From positions 2,976,001 through 3,040,000 of the forward strand of contig JAPNXP010000009.1 of NCBI GenBank assembly GCA_028753945.1: DNA of 64,000 nt. The letters are read 5' to 3'. The stretch is from Hexactinellida sp. DTS-2022. Lineage: Eukaryota; Porifera; Hexactinellida. Under the pieces are notes generated by a model that searched no databases, was not told the DNA's origin, and saw only the letters and a list, made by a program, of their open reading frames with translations. This document shows, one piece after another, positions 42,291 to 54,591 of the stretch; the first letter of the stretch is position 1; every line of letters starts with the position of its first letter. Made by a program: the position numbers and the translations under genes.

Positions 42291-42774
42291 ACTATAAAAC
42301 GATAATCCTTCACACCTGTATAAGGCAGCAGAGAGTACAAATCAACTCACCTAGAAGAAAGTTGAGTGAGTGTAGCTGCAGACGAAGTTGGGCCACTTCT
42401 TCTGCAGATCCAGTTCTCCTGGAAGGTCAGTTATTTTGTTATACCGATCCTTGTTAAGCTGTAAATCTCATTGCGCTTTTCCTGATTCGCATGTTTCAGC
42501 TTCTTTTCACCCTTATCTTCTTTTTAAGAAAAAACTCGTCTGTGTGGTGAAACTTCAGATGACTCCACAATATCTTTGTCGAGTATGCCTTTTATCGGCG
42601 CTAATAGGAGCACGGCGGACAAGTCAATATTTCACAGGACTTCTTTCCACGCTGCACACTTCTATCGAATCACCCAACTCGTTAACATAGAAGTAGGTCC
42701 ATACACCAAATATCTTTCTTTTAAGTGAATAAGCCATGTGATATTACTAATATCTCTAATTAGGTATGTATAAC

Positions 42775-45382
42775 CATAGCCTACTCTATATATGGCCTGA
42801 CAGTAACCTAGAAAATGTGGACCAAGGATGAGGGAGAAGATGGTAATATTTATCCAACCACAATATTTAATTTCAAAAATAATAATCATAATCAACCACA
42901 TTAATTAGAAATATTCTTGAAATATATACAATTATTGATCAGATTTTATTCCAAACTCTTCTATTGACGTAAATCTCATCCTTTTATTTTCGCTTTGGTA
43001 TTTTATTCATACTAGCTTCTATTCATGCCTAACTCGTGTTCTTTCCCCGGATGAAAGAGCAACTACAACCCAGATGACCATGTCCCTTGTGTTCAAGATG
43101 CCTCAAAATCCACCAACCCTGAATCATGCCTGGACATACGCTCTTCGTCGCGAGGATATCGGTGACCTGAAGGTGGTCTATGTATGAATCAACCATTTTC
43201 AGAAAGAAGACATAGACTACACTTTCCAAGTCCCAAGAGGAGATAGTAATTTTACTGAAATACCGCGGGCAAAGCCAAAGCTGAAGGAAGGCGCTGTACC
43301 AAGTTTACTAACTCGCTGCCCGGCATATTACTACGGAATCGCTTCTCATACGATGCAAAAGAGGAAGAATTGATGAACCAAACACTACAACTCAGCTTGA
43401 GATCCGAGAGTCAAGAGAAAGAGAAGTTTGTGGTAACTCTCTACAGGACTTGAAAGATAAGTTAACCTTGATTTCTTTACCTTATAGTTGGTTGGTGTGG
43501 TTCCGTAATGAGATTAACATAACGTTTGTTCTCGCAAAAATGGCTGAAAAAATATCTCAGTAGATTTGTACCTTGAAATCAATGCTTATTTATCCACCTC
43601 AGCCTATTTTAATAGACAGAGTATATCCGTTTCCATTGCTGCAATTAGTGACATCCGAGAAATTGAATCTGTTTTGCAGGAACTTGCTTTAAAATACAAC
43701 TCTAGTTCTTATTGTGATTATCCTCTTAAGTTCGGTTGTGCATCCTTTGAAGATGTATGTCAATTATATAATTCAGAAAGAACAAGTTTAGCCAAGTTAG
43801 CTCCTCATTTGACTATGGAGTCATGTTTTCCGTCTAGCATAGAGCGTCAAAATGTAAAACTGGTTTTGAAAGTCGTTAACGAATTAACAATATCTGCGCT
43901 AACTATCCAGAATATAGAAATAATACTCCGGAGTTTGTTGATACCCTTCTTACTGTTTGGAAATTATTCAACGTTAACACACCGTTTAAAGGAATACGTT
44001 TGAACGATATTTCTCTAGACCTTTGACTTTTAATGACGAGCGATTTCTATTTTGACTCATGTAGTTTTGGTTAGATGTTGGCAAACTTTACCAGAAAAAA
44101 TTGGCAAACTGAGTAAACAAACATACACCAGTTTTAGACATGCTTGTATTGCCTTACCACAATTACCAACCATTTGACTCTAACATGTGGCTTTAAATAT
44201 GTGTTATCCTCCTTTCTACAGACGGATCCCTTGGAACACCATTTCGGTCTATACCGTATGATGTCTCCTATCTTCAAATCCTTGAACCGAGCGTCGACTT
44301 AAACTTTCTAGCATAATCAAACATATTTACTGACCAACAAGACACTTCCTTTCAATCTATTCAGTCATTTGTTAAGTCATTTTCTTCTCCGTATAGCGTA
44401 TTCCACTACTGATGGTGAGTTCAATTTGGAGCCATTTCTTGATGCGATTAATGATTTATCAACAATTGATTGTGGTTCATAGTTGCTTCAATCATTAGCC
44501 TTTATTGCAGGCTATACTGTCCATCAGTACCTGAAACAAACAAAACCATGTCATGTCTGTCACATATGCTAACAGTTGATAAAGAATTTCTCCTTGATTT
44601 AGACCTGGACTCTCAGTATAAACTTCTGCAGCTAACGGACCGTGGCGGACTTAAATATCCATCTGAGCCAGTTTTAAATTCCATATTTGTTATATGGAAG
44701 ACCTTTAGTGCCATCGAAAACAATAAAAAGCTGATGGCGCAGCTTGTAAGTGGACCTTCTAGAAAAATACTAGTTGAACTCACGTTGATGTATTTGGAAG
44801 ATAGCGATAATCGTGATCCAAGTATTTGGAAGTCTACTTGTATTAGCTGTGGTGTGTTTAGTTGGAACATCTTATCGAAGCTCGTCTTTACTGCAGCGAA
44901 TTGCTTTCTTGCAAACAAAGTTTAGAATTATAACTCGCTGGTTCTTTCAAAAAGTATAGAAAGCATAAATTTAACAAATTCTCTTAATTATGTGTCTACT
45001 TATTTGAATTTACCATGATTTGTATTACTCTGTTATTCTTATTTCTATTATGTAGTTAAGTGTGTCGTGTGTCACTGCTAGAGCCAGAGAGAGAAGAGGA
45101 GAGAGGAAAGAAAGCAAATAATTGTGTATTATTTAATGTATATTAATATTAGAAATTGTACTGTTTGTGTTTATTATTACTATTAAATTATGAAAATCCA
45201 ATCACTGTTCTCATTACAGCTAATACTAATCACGGGCTAGCACGGCTGAGTTATGTTTACGACCTAGAGACCCATAAAGAACTTAGTAGTTCAATATAGA
45301 AAACATTAAAAAATTAAAATTTCCCATCTTCTTGTGCATCCCTGGTACATCTACTGTCAGGCCATATATTGAGTAGGCTATG
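42775..45382 (+). mobile_element. P-superfamily transposon P3, 2.6 kb
   Basis: Left end CATAGCCTACTCTATATATG (from 42775) pairs with the right end, ..CATATATTGAGTAGGCTATG (to 45382), about 31 bp with two or so mismatches. Flanks are GTATAAC on both sides (42768-42774, 45383-45389), a perfect 7-bp duplication. It contains remnants of a THAP transposase related to that of P2. Confidence 0.88.
43025..44925 (+). pseudogene. THAP P-like transposase (P3), heavily decayed
   Basis: At 43025 an ATG opens a broken THAP finger (CSFPG, a stop in place of a conserved Cys codon, KSNYNPDDHVP). The catalytic Asp regions are lost or unreadable. Homology to P2 resumes at 43566-44003 (SIERQNVKLVLKVVNEL), then at 44217-44280 (TDPLEHHFGLYRMMSP) and in 44470-44925 (KPCHVCHMLTVDKEF, DRGGLKYPSEPVLN, ISCGVFSWNILSKLV). 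Multiple stops, shifts and deletions; the element is shorter than P2 mainly because the middle is missing. Confidence 0.8.
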
Positions 45383-45389
45383 GTATAAC

Positions 45390-46546
45390 CAATTTAATAT
45401 ACTAAATAGCAATATTATGTGTATTAATATAGATAACGCCAACATGCATTACCAGGCTTATTGCATGTACGTTCCTGGGGAATGGCTCTCGCTATCCCTT
45501 GTTTCTAACTCACCTTACCTTGCAATTTGCAACCCTACCTTACAGCGTGCTTTCGCACGCGGTCACCACCTCGCCATCCCTTATTCTTGAAACCCATAAT
45601 TTTCCCTACCTTGAGTCAATGTCTCATATACTACTTTAATATAGGACTGTAGGCTGCCAGCTCGTGTCCTGGAACTTGGGTCCATTGTGTCTTATTGATA
45701 TCTCGTAATTCGCTGATGTTAGACACAGGAAATGTATTATTATAATGTAGAAAGTCATATTTTGGAGTGCATTGGTCATATTGCATTATCTCAAATATTT
45801 GTGGAATGTGAGTTTTGCGGTTTTTACACCTTTTCCATATATGGTAACAATCTCAAATTCTCTACTTCAGTTAGAGTTAGACATAAGAAATATATTATTG
45901 TCGAATAGGAAGTCATATTTAATTAAGCTATTCACATTTTGACTATCACTAATTAGTTTAGAAACTCATAGTATCATAGATTTACCTACATACGTATATT
46001 ACAACTCCAGATATGGTCCAAGTTATTTTCCCCGTGTAACGAGTTATAGAGTTCATACTTTTCATTTACGTACTTAGAAAGACCAGTTGTGATCATCATT
46101 CTTTTTGTTGTACACATCACATTATCTTCACAGAAACGAACATACTATCTACAAGTTCTTGTGAGAAGACAGACAGAGGGGCTTAGGGTGGGTGCCTGCC
46201 CACTTCTAGATCCGCTACTTAAATAGGATAAATCGAAGAGTGCACAAATGAAAGTAATTTATTTGGTTAAATTTATTTATGGTATAGTATATGTTATAAG
46301 TAGAAATTATAAAAGGGCCAGAATGATTATTTAGCATGGATGTGTAAATGGGAAATTATATTAGTTTTGTAATTTTTACTAATACTGATCTATTGAGAAT
46401 TGTTGAACCACCTTTGATTCTTAATTGTTCCTCTCTATATAATAGTATTATGTTTAGCAGTTGTATTCAAGCAACTTGAAGTGTCTTAGAGACTGTGCCA
46501 AAAGCACTGTACAGGATATAACTGTCGGACAATTATATAGGTAAGC
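45390..46546. other. No gene seen
   Basis: AT-rich. About 45700-46000 contains diverged phrases (AAATGTATTATTATAATGTAG, TATCTCAAATATT) resembling the interior of the nearby foldback. The 73-codon ORF at 45369 crosses the P3 end and is not credible. Confidence 0.4.
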
Positions 46547-46554
46547 CTTATACT

Positions 46555-46765
46555 CAGTGGTGTTTTTGCCAAAAAAGGAAGTGGGGGGGCGCTCCCTTTT
46601 CAAATTTAGCATTTTCTTAGAAAACATAGGTGAAAACGGCCCCCAATAATGAATTCTATGGATAACTGATAGGAAGGAGCGCCCCCCCCCTGGGATATAA
46701 GCGCCCCCCCTAGCGAAATAAGTGTGGGGGCGCCCCCCCCCGAGACCCCCCCTAAAACATCACTG
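46555..46765. mobile_element. hAT MITE, 211 bp, GC-run rich
   Basis: Ends CAGTGGTGTTTT and AAAACATCACTG are inverted with one mismatch; both flanks are CTTATACT (46547-46554, 46766-46773). The interior has GGGGGGGCGC and its complements, as in other hAT MITEs here. Confidence 0.93.
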
Positions 46766-46816
46766 CTTATACTCCGTTTTCCTACTAATTAGAAGAACGG
46801 AATAGGTGGATTGAGT

Positions 46817-48605
46817 CACGGACTACTAGATACCCGGACGCGACAAAGCCAAACCACAGTCAAAAATGCGTAGGCTGAACATTGTATGACTGAAAATATG
46901 GTCAATTCTGTATTTTTAGTCACTAAATTTGGTATCTAACACAATCTTTGGGCGCTGAATTCAAAAATGACAATTTCAAGGTTCAAAAACTCACTCCCCG
47001 CCCTAATTTTGGCAAAAAGGCGTGGTCACACCCAAATATGGTCAATTCCATATTTTTGTTCTATTACTTCATCATAACACTAAATTCGAAATATCCTCTT
47101 AACTAGGAATGATATTGTTGAAAATATGATTAATAAATTGTTCAGCTAAATATATATTACTACGTTACGGTCGTGACCTTCGGTATACAAGGCCTGACTT
47201 GCTAGCCGAAAATTTGCGTACCATGGATTACTTAAAGTGCATTGAAAAATGGAGAATTGATCTTTATTCGAATAATTAGCAATGATAGAGCTGAAAAGTG
47301 TATTATAGCTATATAGGAATATGGTATCCAGGTATGCATAGCACCCTCCAGAATTGTGATATGTCATCATCTGATGACGTTATGGTTATTTTGGTTGCGA
47401 ATTATCTTGTTTTTCTAGCATACTTTTAACATAGTTAAACGCGTTATAAATGTTCAAAATTGGAACATGGTTATACCCAGAAGTAGTAGAATAAAATATA
47501 TCGAAATTATAAATGGAATGTTGACACATTCCTCGGTTGCCATGGAAAATGTATATTTCCTAAAATGTGCCATAACTCAAAAACTATTAATGTTATGTAA
47601 ACTAGACTGGTACTGATCTGTCCGGAATAGGTAACTTCCTATTCATCGATAATACATTTTCTATGCCTAACTCAATAATCTTTGAGATAGTGAGTCATTA
47701 CCTAATAATGAATTAAGTGTTAATTATCTCATTATCTCAAATATTATTGAGTTAGGCATAGAAAATGAATTATCGATGAATAGGAAGTTACCTATTCCGG
47801 ACAGATCAGTACCAGTCTAGTTTACATAACATTAATAGTTTTTGAGTTATGGCACATTTTAGGAAATATACATTTTCCATGGCAACCGAGGAATGTGTCA
47901 ACATTCCATTTATAATTTCGATATATTTTATTCTACTACTTCTGGGTATAACCATGTTCCAATTTTGAACATTTATAACGCGTTTAACTATGTTAAAAGT
48001 ATGCTAGAAAAACAAGATAATTCGCAACCAAAATAACCATAACGTCATCAGATGATGACATATCACAATTCTGGAGGGTGCTATGCATACCTGGATACCA
48101 TATTCCTATATAGTTATAATACACTTTTCAGCTCTATCATTGCTAATTATTCGAATAAAGATCAATTCTCCATTTTTCAATGCACTTTAAGTAATCCATG
48201 GTACACAAATTTTCGGCTAGCAAGTCAGGCCTTGTATACCGAAGGTCACGACCGTAACGTAGTAATATATATTTAGCTGAACAATTTATTAATCATATTT
48301 TCAACAATATCATTCCTAGTTAAGAGGATATTTCGAATTTAGTGTTATGATGAAGTAATAGAACAAAAATATGGAATTGACCATATTTGGGTGTGACCAC
48401 GCCTTTTTGCCAAAATTAGGGCGGGGAGTGAGTTTTTGAACCTTGAAATTGTCATTTTTGAATTCAGCGCCCAAAGATTGTGTTAGATACCAAATTTAGT
48501 GACTAAAAATACAGAATTGACCATATTTTCAGTCATACAATGTTCAGCCTACGCATTTTTGACTGTGGTTTGGCTTTGTCGCGTCCGGGTATCTAGTAGT
48601 CCGTG
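46817..48605. mobile_element. Foldback element, 1.79 kb, 7-bp target duplication
   Basis: Arms of about 860 bp (46817-47680 and 47745-48605) are near-perfect inverse copies around a spacer of roughly 45 bp at 47685-47735. The outer ends are CACGGACTACTAG / CTAGTAGTCCGTG and the flanks ATTGAGT on both sides (46810-46816, 48606-48612). Within each arm lies the terminal motif CGTGACCTTCG and body of the 847-bp foldback at 23.3 kb. The paired ORFs at 47146 and 48052 are mirror images of the arms and differ by one residue; I treat them as non-coding. Confidence 0.9.
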
Positions 48606-49213
48606 ATTGAGTAAATGCCCAATAACTCAGTGAGTCCTTAAGAAATTTTTGTCCGTGAAGTACATTTAGAATGTGTTTGGGCGACTGAGTAAAATGTGGA
48701 AAGCTGCCAGTTATACCTCCTACCGATTTAAATCGCACAGCCAAATCTTGTAAGATTCAATTTTTGACGTATGTTAGGTCATAGCAATCTATATACTAAG
48801 GCAATGGCACTCTAGTGAATTACTGGACCATGGATGGCAATTACCATGGGTTTTCCAAATTTCTATTAATTGTCATAAAGCCTTTCAGTGGTATTTTAAT
48901 GTGTAACAAATGTTATATTTTAAATTCTAAGACTACTCAGCCCCAATTCTCATAATATTTGGATATTAATTTAGAAATAAATACGTTATTTTTAATGAAT
49001 TAAATGCAACACAAACAATACAGCATTATACTATATGAACAAATACATAGAATCAAGAAATGGTACATAAGCAACATGTGAATCCTTTAACTGTTCGACT
49101 GACTGTAGACACGGATCGCTCTCTCTAACGCTCGTAGACACATCGCTCTCTCTAAGGCTCGTAGACACACTCAATAAGTAGTAGAATAACCTATAACAAA
49201 ACAAGCAAGAAAA

Positions 49214-52200
49214 TTAGTTGTATTTTTTTAGTTTAGTGTTATCTTTATTTAAAACCATGGCATTATAATTGCGAACCCTCTTTGATAAGATAATGTTTGA
49301 CCAAGTTAAACACATTTTCTTTAATATATCCCAATTCCAAACACCACAGAAACACCACTCTTTCCAGACATCACTGTATCTCTCTGCAATAAAGTTCATA
49401 GAGATACTCATCAACAGGCTACGGGATGGTCCAGAATAGAATTCCTTACTTAAAGATTCACAGTTGTCAATTTTGAGGAAGGTTTCATATAATATGCAAA
49501 CACATTTACCACATAACGAGAAGGATATTTAAGAGAGCCCCTATCCACTAAATCAATCAAAGTATATTGGGAGCCAACGTCATTGTTAACTTCCAGGAGT
49601 TTATCTGATGTTAAAAGATGATGGCAAGATAGACAGCCATTAGACTTCTTAAAGTAAGAGAAGACTGCGTATCCTGCTATATAAACGAGACATTCCATTT
49701 GAGAAACCTCTATTTCAGGGACTGAAATTTCATTCAATGTGGTTAGATAAAGTTCTATATCGTGTTGCTCCTCATTACAACTATCAAAATCGTCAGCAAA
49801 TTTATGAAGGTATTCTTTAAGAGAAATACTGTCTTCACAAGAGATAGCACCGTATTTTAGAGCGAACACTTTTAGAATGTTTGAAAGTTGGAGTCTGCGT
49901 TCGCTTTCCAAAATTTGGTTAAATGAAATCTGGTAGTGAGACCCTGACATCTGTCTATATAAACCAAAGTGGTGCTCCAGCGCATCATCTTGAATTCTTG
50001 CAGTTAGAAGGTACTGGTATCCGCAGTTCTCGGTAAGTTGTTTGACCAGCAGTGGTAACGCCTCGCATGTGTGTCTGAAACTGGTAAAGGTTTGTGGTGT
50101 TAACTTTCCATATAAAGATGGCAGATTGTTCCAAATATCCAACCAAGAGACGACGTTGTTTAAAAATTGTAAACGAAAATCTCCTGGGTAAATTGGAGCT
50201 GAATATTCATCGTTAAGGTCCAGGTATACTCTAGAAAAATGGAAAATTTCGAAAAAAACCCAAAAAAGGTCTTTTTCGTTTTTATTGTATTTTTGGATTG
50301 TATTGATATCCATGTGTATTCCCAAGAAATTTCTAAGAAAAACTCCATATATCTTTCAAGTTTGACACATTTTCGTGACCTCGTCTCTGATAAATAAAAA
50401 AATAAATAAATTAAAAATCAATAAAATATTAAAGGGAAATTGCTGTTGGCACAGGTGTAATTTTTGATTTTAGTTAGTTCAATATAGGATTTATTTTAGA
50501 ATAATTGCAAATACAAATAAAATTGCTTTTGGTACAGGTGTAATTTTTGATTTTAGGTAGTTCAATATAGGATTTATATAGGAATAATTGCAAATACAAA
50601 TATAATTGCTTTTGGTACAGGTGTAATTTTTGATTTTAGATAGTTCAATATAGGATTGATATTAGAATAATAGCAAATAAAATAAAATTGCTTTGGTACA
50701 GGTGTAATTTTTGATTTTAGGTAGTTCAATATAGGATTTATATTAGAATAATTGCAAATATTAAAGAAATTGATGTCGGCACAGGTGTAATTTTTGATTT
50801 GGTTAGTTCAATATAGGATTTATATTAGAATAATTGCAAATACAAATATAATTGCTTTTGGTACAGGTGTAATTTTTGATTTTAGGTAGTTCAATATAGT
50901 ATTTATATTGAAATAATTGCAAATATAAGGGAAATTGATGTCGGCACAGGTGTAATTTTTGATTTTTGGTAGTTCAATATAGGTATATAATGGAATAATT
51001 GCAAATATAAAGGATTTTAATGTCGGCACAGGTGTAATTTTGGTTTGGTAGGTAAATATAGGGATTCATATACGAATAATCAAAATACAAAGGGAATTAC
51101 TGTCTGCACAGGTGTAATTTTAGACTTTTGGTAGTTCTATTTGGAAATTTTATGGAAATAATTGCAATTACTACTAAAATGCTCTCGGCACAGGTGTAAT
51201 TTAGAATTTTGTGTTCAATATAGGGATAATTGAGGAATAATTTCAAATTTAAATTGAAATGAACACTATTGAATGCGCAGGGCCGTGGTTATTGGGTGGA
51301 GAATTAGATTGGGATCCCAATAGTGCTCCTAACAATTGTGGGGTCACGTCAACTTGGTGTTGGGTGAAGAGATAAATACCAAACTGGGAGGGAGAACGGA
51401 AGTGGCTTTGGAGGTGCAAGTGGTTGTGGCGGCGGCGAATTCACTTCAATACACATAGTGAGTTAGAATTTGAATGAACAACGTGAATTTACTAGTTTAC
51501 CTCCTCTATACTTTACCTAAAATTTTATATTCATATTTCAAAAGCCTATATCTCAAAACTAACATTTTCAGTTTTGTGTAATAGGTCATTTTGTCAATTT
51601 TGGTCGTGGAATCAAAAGCTCAACGGTTTCGGATAGATCTCGTGAAGATACAACTAATGAGTGCAGCGATTTATTCTATTATGGATAGTTCATGTGCTTT
51701 TTGGATTTTGGATCAGGAAAATCTTCATTTGAAAGTCGACATCACATAAAAGTATTTGAAATCCAGAAAAATCCAGATATTCACAATTCCTGCACTCATT
51801 AGATTTATTACATCCAGCTAAACACATTCAAACAATAATATTATTGGTCTTGTTCATCTTTGCTGATTGATCTTCTACCCAATAGTGGTAAAATTAAAAA
51901 AAAGATTTTTTCTCTCTTACTATATATGCCAATATTATTGTATTTTTGGCATCCTGAAGAAGAAGTATATACGCTGTAAAAAATTGAGTTAAATTGGGTA
52001 AATACTTTTGGTAGAAGTACTCTAGAGTATACCTGGACCTTAAAACGTATATCTTTTCCGACCCAGTTGACATTGAATAGTTTCCACACCTGATTGATTA
52101 ATTCAAGGAATTCTACTGTTTGATTCGTGTGTATGATTTCTTTTTCCATTTTCCACGATAATAAGCCGGCATATGTTGTCTCATGGAAAATTTTCAAAGC

Positions 52201-54073
52201 AAAACTAACATTTTGTCGTTCTAACCTTGAGGGCCAACACGCTTTCGCTGTTAATCTTGGTGCTCGCTTCAAGACATTACATTTATCAGAATTGAATAAA
52301 TTACGGATATCCTGAAAGGGTGCATAACATAGTTCAGGATAAAGAGATTTAGAGGTAAATGAGTGGTCGAAATGTTGGTTCTAGAAATGGAGACGTAAAA
52401 ACTTTTGTTTACGTTACTGATATTTTGTTGTACAGTACACATAATTTACATTCAGCAAATTTCGGAAAAATAAATGTATTGTCTAAATTTTTTAGATTTA
52501 ACCAATTATTCCTAATGGACTTAATGATATGAACAAAATCAAAAAACAAAATTAAACTTCTTTGTGGATTGCATGGGTGCTGTACCTTTGGTTCCAGTCT
52601 CGAATTAATTGAAAAGAATTTGTATAAACGAACATTGAGTGGATAATTATCAGTACACACAGCTTCAACAAACAGACCACAAGCTTCGATGTCACAAATA
52701 GTAGATTTAACAATTGGATATAATGATTCTGCAGATGAAGAACCCAAAGGTATTAATCGCACAATGGTGGAAAACTTGGCCGATAAACTAGAAACCATCA
52801 TAGAAAAAACTGTAGTATGTGGATCATCCGGATTACGAATCGACCCAATTACCCTTCCTCCCTTATAGGATGCATCACTACGAATGTGAACTTCATCCAT
52901 TTGATGAATCACATGGCGCTCTAAATCATTAAACGTGGTAGCAATTTCTTGAAGAATTTTAGTATACTCACTCTCTAGGCCAATACTATTTTTGATCTTC
53001 AACAAATTACGTTCGTGTGGAAGTATTATACAGTTAGAGCTTTGGATAAGCCGATAACAAGCTGGTGAAATTCCGTGAACTTTTAGACAAAGACCTGAGT
53101 GAGAATATTATAACGACGAGCATGTTTATCAACAATTAAGTATTTCAGCTGATCGAGCAAAAAATTAAGACGAATTAGCATAGAATCATTCTCGGCTTCG
53201 AAATCAAATGTGGAATGGGTAGGATCTAGTGTATCAATAGCACTAGAAAGATTATGAATGGCATTCTCGACATGTTTTTTCAAAGGGGTCGCTGTGGAAA
53301 TTGAGCAATCTTTTGGACTCATTTCAAATATTTCAACTTCATGAATAATATTTTCTAACAATCTGATATCGTTGAACGAATTACAAGATAGTTTGATTCT
53401 ATTATTTTCTTTATAAAAAGCCTTACAATCTAATTTTTCATCAACAATTATTGAACGTTCGATCGTAGAAATTTCATTATGATAGTGAATCTTAAGAAAT
53501 AGAATGATTGTAGAATTGGGTCGATGAAGAAGCCAACCGTTAGGTAGTTCAATTAGATGTAACTTAGAAATAATACAATTAAGAGTAGAAAGAATAAACT
53601 TAGATTCAGTTTCTTTGAAATCTGCGCGGCTCTTCTGGTAGGCTTCCTGTACCCTCTTCTCCTCCTTAACATCTAAAGATAGTCTTTGACATCTATCAGC
53701 AGCATCTGTCAGATAGCTAGGACAGTTTGGAAAGATGCTAGGGACTGCACACTTCTTCAGAGCCACTTTCTTCCTGATCGTCTCAATCATCTCCATTCCA
53801 TTGAAGTATTGAATGGTCCTCTCTATGTCTTCTTCATGGAAATGGTGTATGCAGACCTTCAAAACAAAAGACATAGAATACAATATAAAAGTAAACATAT
53901 TATAACAAAGTACGTACCTTCAATCGTTTATTCATCTCGTAGTCTTCTCTCTGCCTAGGTATTGCTCGGAACCACTTCTCACGAGTTTCAACATCAGTGG
54001 AGAAAGAGAAAACAGGAACATATTCATCTTTGTCAGAATAGTTTGACTTACAACCAGGTACGAGGCAAGACAT
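49214..54073 (-). pseudogene. THAP P-like transposase (P2), one intron, interrupted
   Basis: The ATG at 54073 starts a THAP domain: MSCLVPGCKSNY, the Trp of EKWFRAIP, then an intron of 61 nt (53857-53917, AAG|GTACGT..TTGAAG|GTC) and CIHHFHEED, closing with CAVPSIFP. The frame then runs to 53083, where a single-base shift near 53100 leads to SPACYRLIQSSNC and the catalytic part (52409-53005): HQMDEVHIRSD with the first Asp, and FFDFVHIIKSIRNN with the second. The next parts are 52272-51841 (LTAKACWPSRLERQNV), then after the tandem array 50325-49450 (RIQDDALEHHFGLYRQMSG, GCLSCHHLLTSDK, DRGSLKYPSRYVVN) and 49414-49214. At least two frame breaks plus the array insertion disable it. Its protein is the closest relative of P3. 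Confidence 0.85.
50440..51250. repeat. Tandem array, about 82-bp units, ten copies
   Basis: GGCACAGGTGTAATTTTTGA recurs about every 82 bp from 50450 to 51190, followed by TAGTTCAATATAGGATTTA and AATAATTGCAAATA. The motif (T)CGGCACAG.TG.AATTTTT is also the end of the dispersed family B hairpin, so the array probably grew from a family B fragment inserted in P2. The following 51260-51780 is AT-rich, with one GC-richer patch, and of unknown origin. Confidence 0.88.
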
Positions 54074-54591
54074 GTTGAAATTCGAATACGCAGTGAAAAT
54101 TATGAAGTTTAGCAAGTAACAATGCAATTAAAATCATTATTGAATATCGTAAAAATTTTGAGTGTAAAATTATGGGTGGTTATTATGTGGTTAGTGAAAT
54201 TCGTACTCTCACTACTCTGACGTTTATTGGGCAGAATGTAGAAATTTGTCAGCTACTCAAGTGTTTATAACTTCTATAATCATTCAGTACTTGTATTTCT
54301 TGAACGTGAATATGATCTAAACGAATTTTAATCGTTCTGTAGGGATGAATTCAAACAATTGTTACCGCTAGATTAATATAGTGAATATCCCTGAAAATCA
54401 AGTTTATATTATCGCAGTTATTCCAAAAATAAGTTCTAAGGGGCATAAAGTCGGTGAATTCACCATAAGTACTCAAATCATCTTTAAATTTCAAGTTATT
54501 GTATAGAATAATCCCATGGTAATTGCCATCCATGGTCCAGTAATTCACTAGAGTGCCATTGCCTTAGTATATAGATTGCTATGGTTAGGCC

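Larger units (their letters stand above)
48780..54583 (-). mobile_element. P-superfamily transposon P2, 5.8 kb
   Basis: Perfect 71-bp terminal inverted repeats (48780-48850 and 54513-54583), starting CATAGCAATCTATATAC. Flanks are GTTAGGT (48773-48779) and GTTAGGC (54584-54590): a 7-bp duplication with one mismatch. It carries a THAP transposase on the minus strand, interrupted by an 82-bp tandem array. The perfect repeats suggest a younger insertion than P3. Confidence 0.9.

Noticed and set aside
41648-42690. Plus-strand ORFs of 64-100 codons
   Set aside because: Shadows of the minus-strand hAT transposase remnant or unsupported.
47146-48276. Two nearly identical 74-codon ORFs in opposite orientation
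   Set aside because: They are mirror images created by the foldback arms; the sequence is repeat, not coding.
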